64,000 nt of DNA from Penium margaritaceum (Eukaryota > Streptophyta > Zygnematophyceae > Desmidiales > Peniaceae), in the NCBI GenBank assembly GCA_023375785.1, contig SZWC01000827.1, positions 56,055-120,054 on the forward strand. The letters run 5' to 3'. Each line of letters begins with the position of its first letter. The stretch's first letter is position 1. The position numbers and the translations under genes are program-made. Below are positions 58,576 through 64,000 of the stretch, piece after piece. A model generated the notes under the pieces. The model saw nothing but the letters and a program-made list of their open reading frames with translations, had not been told where the DNA came from and did no database searches.

Positions 58576-59640
58576 AGCGTCATTTCTCAACGTTTGCAAA
58601 GCTTGGTGTATCGTCGGCGGCATTCCGCACCAATGCTGACTCGACCACTCAGGGAGGTGCGAGTTGCATGCACAGTGCCGAGGGACCCACTGATTGTACT
58701 ACTGCCAATTTGCATGACTCTATGTGTGATGGGACCATGTTGTACTCTGTAGAGGATTTTGTCCCAGGTGACGTGCCCTTGTGGATCGAGTCCATGGCTA
58801 ATTCTGCATCTTCCAATTCTGCACAGACCACGCCTTCCTCTGATGGTTCGGTAGCGTTGTGCTTAGTGTCCCCAACAGAGCGCGTCCCGATGGCACCTGG
58901 GTTGTCGACTTGGATGCCACCCATCACATGACTTGTCGTCGCATTTATTTTGTCTTGCTTGGCCCTGTCGGCTCTCTCTGCTTTGTGCGGACAGGGTTGG
59001 GTCAACAAATCCGTGTGCATGGGGTTGGGAGTGAACACTTTGATGGTCCTGTCTTTCTGTTTGTTCCTCCGATGTGTTGTATGCTCCTGATCTCGATCTG
59101 AGTCTCTTGTCTGTTCCCACCTGCGACCATCTTGGTCTCACTGTCACACATACTGATGGTGTTTCCACTGTCATTGTGCGTTCTACAGGATGTGTGGCGC
59201 TTTGTGATGTTCCAGTCGGGAATCTCTAACATGTCCCACGTCATGTCGTGGCGTCTCCAACACAGCTTGCACGTGTCTATGTCACCGGGACCATGTCTGT
59301 CATCCATCAACAGTTGTTACATTGTTGTCTTTGTCCTGTGCATTCTTCCACTGTCGAGTTCCTTGTTTGTGTCAAGCCTGCTCTTCGCCTTGACCCTGCT
59401 TCTTTTGAGAAGCCTTGTCAGACCAATTTTTTTGCTTGTCTCTAAGGGAAAATGCAGCGGGCAACGTTTCCCCCTTCCCACTCTACTACCTCCCAACCTT
59501 AGGAACTCGTGCATGCAGATCTCAGGGATCTTTTGCGTGTAGATTCTCATGCAGAGCGCGTCTTGTATATTCTCACTCTCACGGATGACTTCTCCTACTT
59601 TCCTTGGGTGTTTTGCCTGCACCACAAAAGCGATGTGGCG

Positions 59641-60241
59641 CACACCATTCGGTGCTGGTTGGTGGATGCGGAACGCAAGATGAACCAGTGCGTAGACTTT
59701 TTTTGGTCTGATCGGGGGGGGGGGGGGGGGGGGGGGGGGGGTTCATGGGTCCCGTGGCTCATTTTCTGCGGAAGAAGATGTCACCCATGAACTCTCCGCT
59801 CCTTATACGCCATAGCGGAATGGCGTGTCTGAACGATGGAACCGCACAATGCTAGATGCTGTGCGTGACATGTGTGTCGAGTCCGGTCTCTCCAAGGCAT
59901 TTGCCTTAGAGGCCATGGCTTACATGAGGTGGGTCTGGAACCGTACACCTCATGGTCCGCTTCTCCGTCATGTCACCCCGTATGAGCGGTGGTTTGGCCT
60001 TCATGCTGATCTTTGCTTGGCGCGTGCTTGGAGGTGCTTGGAATACGTTTGGGTCCCCGACGTGCACCAGAGCAGCAAGTTGTCGCCTCAAGGTTGTCTT
60101 TGTCCGTTCCTAGGTTTCGCACCCCAGTCCAGAGCCTAGTGGTTTTGCAACCCCAACAAGAATCGTATCATTGAGTCCCACAACGCCGTCTTTCTTGAGT
60201 CATACATGCATCATGATCTGCTCAGGATTTGTGCCTCCTCT
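59641..60241 (+). repeat. integrase segment duplication, copy A
   Basis: A segment of about 600 bp of the copia fossil, from ACCATTCGGTGCTGGTTGGT to TGCCTCCTCTCAT, followed immediately by a related copy. Matching landmarks include GATGGAACCGCAC, GTGGGTCTGGAACCGT, CATGTCACCCC and CTTGAGTCATACATGCATC. Confidence 0.85.
59714..59741. repeat. poly-G homopolymer tract
   Basis: Twenty-eight consecutive G residues inside the copia fossil. The second integrase copy has a naturally G-rich stretch at the matching place, so this may be a slippage expansion or a sequencing artefact. Confidence 0.9.
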
Positions 60242-60825
60242 CATACCATTTGGTGCTAGTTGGTACAGGCGAAACGCCAGACCCACCAACGCTTGGACCG
60301 ATTTCGGTCCGATCGCGGGAGGGAGTTCATGGGTCCCGCAGCTCAAATTTTTGCGGAGCAAGGTGTCACCCATGAACTCTTCGCTCCTTTTACGCCATAG
60401 AAGAATGACGTGTCTCAATGATGGAACCGCACGATGTTGGATGCCGTGTTCTCCATGTGTGTCAAGCTCAGTCTCTTTGAGGCGTTTGCCTGTGAGACCA
60501 TGGCTTACAAGATGTGGGTCTGGAACCGTGGACCTCATGGTTTGCTTCCCCGTCATGTCACCCCCTATGAGCGGTAGTTTGGCCGCCGTGATGATCTCCA
60601 ATTGGCACGTGTTTGGAGGTGCTTGGCATGCGTCTGGGTCCCCGACATGCAACAGGGCAGCAAGTTGTGACCTCAAGGCTGTCTTTGTTCCTGGGCATTA
60701 CACCCTTGTCCAAAGCCTGGCAGTTTTGGGACCCCGACAGGCATCGTATCATTGATTCCCGCAATATCGTCTTTCTTGAGTCATACATGCATCGTGATCT
60801 GCTCCAGATTCGTGCCTCCTCTCAT
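60242..60825 (+). repeat. integrase segment duplication, copy B
   Basis: Second head-to-tail copy of the copia integrase segment, by eye roughly 80-85% like copy A. It ends at TGCCTCCTCTCAT, where the Pro/Ser-rich linker begins. The divergence suggests the duplication is old, or that two related elements recombined. Confidence 0.85.
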
Positions 60826-62127
60826 TACTCCCCGTCGTGCCCGTTCTCCGTGGGGGAGGTCCCGTCGTGTTGGGTACGTATGTGGATCCTGTCACTTTGT
60901 CACCCTCTGCTTTGCCTTCTCCTCCTACTGTTGTAGCCGCACCTGGGCCTCATGCATCTGTGGGTCCTGTCACTACATCACCCTCTTTGCATGTTCCTTC
61001 TGTTGTCGTAGCGTCACCCTCCACGCCTGTTACTCCACCTGCCTCATCATCCGTCGTTGATGCTGCGCCTCCTTCCTCTGTCTCTCTAGCTCCTATCTCG
61101 TCCCCTAGGTCGCCATCTGTCTCCTCCATTCTTCCCACGTTGGCCGTTGATCAAGCCATTCTCTTTGCTCGTCCGATACTCCTTGTGTTTCAGGTCTCAC
61201 CTCCTGACCCCCCTTCCGTGAGTCCAGCTGGAGCACCCTCCTCACTTCCTACAGCCCCTTGTGACTCTTCTCCTAGTTCTGCTCCTATGGCCCCTGCACC
61301 TTAGTTGTCATCATCCGCACACTCATGCTCTCAGGAGGTAGGTGGTCGCCTTCGTCCGCGACCACCCATCATCCAACGTCTAGCTCTGAGTCCACGTCGG
61401 CCTAGGCAGTCAGTTCTCGCTCGTTCGGTCGTCAGTGGCAACGCTGGCACGAAGGTACTTGGATTTTTCGTTCGGGCTGAAACTGATAGTGCAATCTGTC
61501 CAGAGACTGTGGCAGGATACATACAGCTGCAGCATGAGCACATTCATGCTCACAATGTAGTAAACTTCTCGGCAATGCATGATGTTACACCCGGTGCGCG
61601 AGCCTTTGTGCAGCGTGCCTCAGCCGACAGGCTGCCGGATCCTGTCTCGCTGGACGAGGCGTAATCACTGGGCGATTCAGAGTAGTGGGAGACAGCCATG
61701 AAAGATAAAATGGCTGTTCTAGTTGAGCATGGGGTATACAACATCATTGATTTGCCCCCAGGGCAAAAGGCTGTGAAGGCGGGATGGGTGTATCACGTGA
61801 AGAAGAAGTCTGGTGGCTCGATTGATCGCTACAAGGCCCGTCTCTTGGCAAGAGACTATTCCCAAGTGCGATGGATAGGCTTTGATGCAGAATCCGCATC
61901 CATTGGCAGGATGGACACGGCACGTGCCCTCCTTGGGCTTACGGCACAGCATAACTGGGAGGTCCATTAGATGGACATGAATAATGTGTTCCTCCGTGAG
62001 CGATTGGATGAAGAGATTTACATGGTTCAAGTGCCCGAGTTTGACGATGGGACTGCTCGTGTGTGGTGCCTCCATCAATCCCTGTACGGACTAAAATAGT
62101 CATCCAGGAAATGGCCGAAGGCTTTGG

Positions 62128-64000
62128 AACCGTTCAATCCATCAGTCAAGGGTGCGAGCGAGGGGACCTGGTTGTTCGCGATGAACAGCTACTTTGGGGC
62201 TCTGGGTCACCCTCCAGAGGACAATGATGTGCGTGTTTCATTCGCGGTGACACTGCTATGCGGAGCAGCATTGGAGTGGTGGAGGGAGATGAATATGCTG
62301 GCCACTCAAGGTGGAGGTGGGAACGCAGCTGTGCAACATACCGTGTTGTGGCAGCCAGGCATAGGATAAGCTGAAGCGGGCGTACCAACAACATGGGAGC
62401 AGTTTGAGCAAGCCATCAGAGATCGGTTCGATCTGGTAAATGCCTCCATGGTCGCACACAACAAGCTGAAGCAGGTGAAGCAGATCGGCTCAGTCCAGGA
62501 GTACACGCGTCGATTCTTGGCGCTGTGCTCAGAGATTGACAACATGAGTGAGCCGGAGATGGCAGACAAGTACCACGATGGCTTGAAAGCAGAAATTCAG
62601 TGCACGCTGACACTGAGTGGAATCACGGATTTCCAGGCGATGGTGGCCACTGCTGAGCCCGTTGACGTGCTACGCTATCATCGGTGGGGTTTCCGTGAGA
62701 AGCAAGTGAATTTTCAGCGTCAAGCACAGCACCCAGAAGCTGATCCTATGGAGATCAATGCGATGCATGGAGGCCAGTAGCAAAACAAGCCACGTGGAGT
62801 GAGTGGCGGACGACCAACTGCTGGGAAAGCTTCATTCGCATCAGCGAACACCAGCCCTGAAAGTCCTTCGACAATTAGGGAGCTGTCGAGTGTATTGCTG
62901 TGGATCGAAGGAAGCGGGAGTGTTCCGGGAATCTTTTTGAAAGCCAAAATCTCATCGGCTAGTTCTGCGGACGGCGAGGAGCGCCAGACTCGCCGGCAGA
63001 TTAAAGCATTGCTGGATTGCGGCACGTAGCACTCATTTTTTAGCGATGAGCTCGTGGAAAGGCTTGGGCTTGCACGACTACCTGGGAAGCCAACAAAGGC
63101 CAAGTTGGTGCAAGGGGAGCTGGAGTAAAGAATGCCCCTGAAGCCTTTGAGGGTCCGTCTGGGCAAGCTCTCGTGCGAGGTAAACTTTTGCATGTACCCG
63201 ATGGATTCTTACGACGCCATTTTGGGCCATGACTGGCTGCACCGGTGGAATCCTGCTGTGGATTGGATGTGCAGACATGTGAAGGTGAAGAAACACGGAG
63301 AGCAGATTGTGTTGCCGTTGTGGGCAAAGGAGAAGGACTCCGAGGCAGGCAAGGTGCCACAGTTGAGTTACGTACAGCTGAAGCACTGTTAGCGCAAGGG
63401 AGACCAAGTGTACCTCGTGTGGATGCGGCAAAAGGAAGCAGCTAAAGAGGTGGAAGTGTTGGTAGCAGAGACAAAGCAACAAGAAGGAGAGCAGTAGAAA
63501 GAACAAATGGCGGAGCTGTCGGAAGTCGTCAAGGGAGTGTTGGATAACTACAGTGATGTGTTTCTTGCTGAGCTGCCAAAGGGTTTACCACCGAAGTGGG
63601 ACATTGACCACAGAATTGAGCTGTTTCCTATAGCAACTCCAACGGTACGGGTTGCTTATTGCATGAGCGATAATGAGTTGGGTGAGCTGAAGAACCAGTT
63701 GGAGGAGCTAACAAAACAGGGATTCATCAGACCGTCGGTGACACCCTATACTGCACCAGTCCTCTTTGTGAAGAAAAAGACAGGGGAGCTGTGGATGTGC
63801 GTGGACTATCGCACACTGAACAACGTAATGATCAAGAACCGGTACCCACTGCCAAGGGTCGAGGAGCTGTTTGACCAGCTGAGGGGAGCGTAGTACTTCA
63901 GCAAGATTGACTTGCGCTCAGGGTACCATCAAATCCGGATTGTGGAGCAAGATGTGGAGAAAACGGTGTTTGGGATGTGGTACGGCCGTTTTGAGTACCT
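62128..64000 (+). mobile_element. Ty3/gypsy retrotransposon fossil (gag, protease, RT), continues past the window
   Basis: A forward-strand gypsy polyprotein remnant. The gag (62,128-62,780) has GTWLFAMNSYFGALGHP, AALEWWREM and a QEYTRRFLALCSEI stretch typical of the retrotransposon gag family. The protease region (about 62,900-63,260) has ALLDCGT and YDAILGHDWLHRWNP. The reverse transcriptase (from about 63,530) has [41 protein letters not shown] and FSKIDLRSGYHQI. Domain order gag-protease-RT is normal for gypsy. RNase H and integrase should lie beyond 64,000. It is broken by several interruptions but its codons are still easy to align, so it looks younger than the copia fossil to its left. 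No LTR or primer-binding site lies at its left edge. Confidence 0.88.

Larger units (their letters stand above)
58576..62127 (+). mobile_element. Ty1/copia retrotransposon fossil (gag end, protease, integrase, RT)
   Basis: A forward-strand copia polyprotein remnant. In order it shows a gag-to-protease stretch (58,600-58,870), a protease block with WVVDLDATHHMT (about 58,900-58,935), the zinc-binding and integrase core (HADLRDLL and LTLTDDFSYFPWVF near 59,510-59,615, then ERWNRTMLDAVRDMC and HVTPYERWFGL, about 59,830-60,000), a second, related integrase segment, a long Pro/Ser/Thr-rich linker (60,840-61,300), and the reverse transcriptase start (MAVLVEHGVYNIIDLPPG, AGWVYHVKKKSGG and RYKARLLARDYSQV, about 61,705-61,870) up to a LYGLK block. 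The products would be the particle protease, integrase and polymerase. It is badly broken, with many interruptions, and looks old. Neither LTR is present: the left side meets the satellite and the right side meets gypsy gag. Confidence 0.85.

Noticed and set aside
1-64000. Bacterial or organellar origin
   Set aside because: Plant-type LTR retrotransposons, a TA-flanked pogo element, nuclear-type 26S rRNA and a large minisatellite all indicate nuclear eukaryotic DNA.

Overview
This is nuclear DNA from a large, repeat-rich eukaryotic genome, most likely a streptophyte (a charophyte-type green alga or bryophyte-grade plant). Three things point that way. The large-subunit rRNA sequence is plant-like. 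A 5S-like gene lies just downstream of the 26S gene on the same strand, an arrangement known from bryophytes and some streptophyte algae. Two LTR elements carry TGGTATCAGAGC, the primer-binding site complementary to initiator tRNA-Met that is typical of plants. The species cannot be fixed from sequence alone. I see no intact host protein-coding gene, no tRNA and no CRISPR array.

Layout. (1) 1-11,757 is a graveyard of mobile elements: low-complexity DNA, a decayed DDE_1 (pogo/Tigger-type) DNA transposon at about 2,108-4,104, a reverse-strand Ty1/copia fossil at 4,680-5,860, a forward copia fossil (PBS at 7,434, gag to about 9,780), and a reverse copia fossil whose PBS and 5' LTR (10,972-11,757) abut the satellite. 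(2) 11,758-58,575 is one huge minisatellite with an 11-bp unit, consensus TTGCGCCCTAG, about 39 kb and roughly 3,500 units. Three insertions split it: an rDNA fragment (27,481-32,118: spacer with a 169-bp duplication, 26S rRNA, intergenic spacer, 5S), a solo LTR (36,801-37,787, flanked by GTGCC), and a 2,156-bp TA-flanked DNA transposon (54,031-56,186). (3) 58,576-64,000 is a copia fossil with an internally duplicated integrase segment, joined near 62,128 to a Ty3/gypsy fossil that runs off the window end.

The satellite is the most striking feature. Its units vary mainly as CG, TG or CA in TTGCGCC, the pattern expected from decay of methylated CpG. A distinct three-unit marker (CTCAG-TTGGGCACTAG-CTACG) recurs, often at 121, 132, 143 or 154 bp, which are exact multiples of 11. 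The unit carries TAG and its length is not a multiple of three, so each forward frame meets a stop about every 33 bp. The many roughly 65-residue reading frames in the array are a by-product of this and not genes. The 26S gene is near full length but differs from normally invariant positions, including the sarcin-ricin loop, so it is probably a silent, decaying copy.
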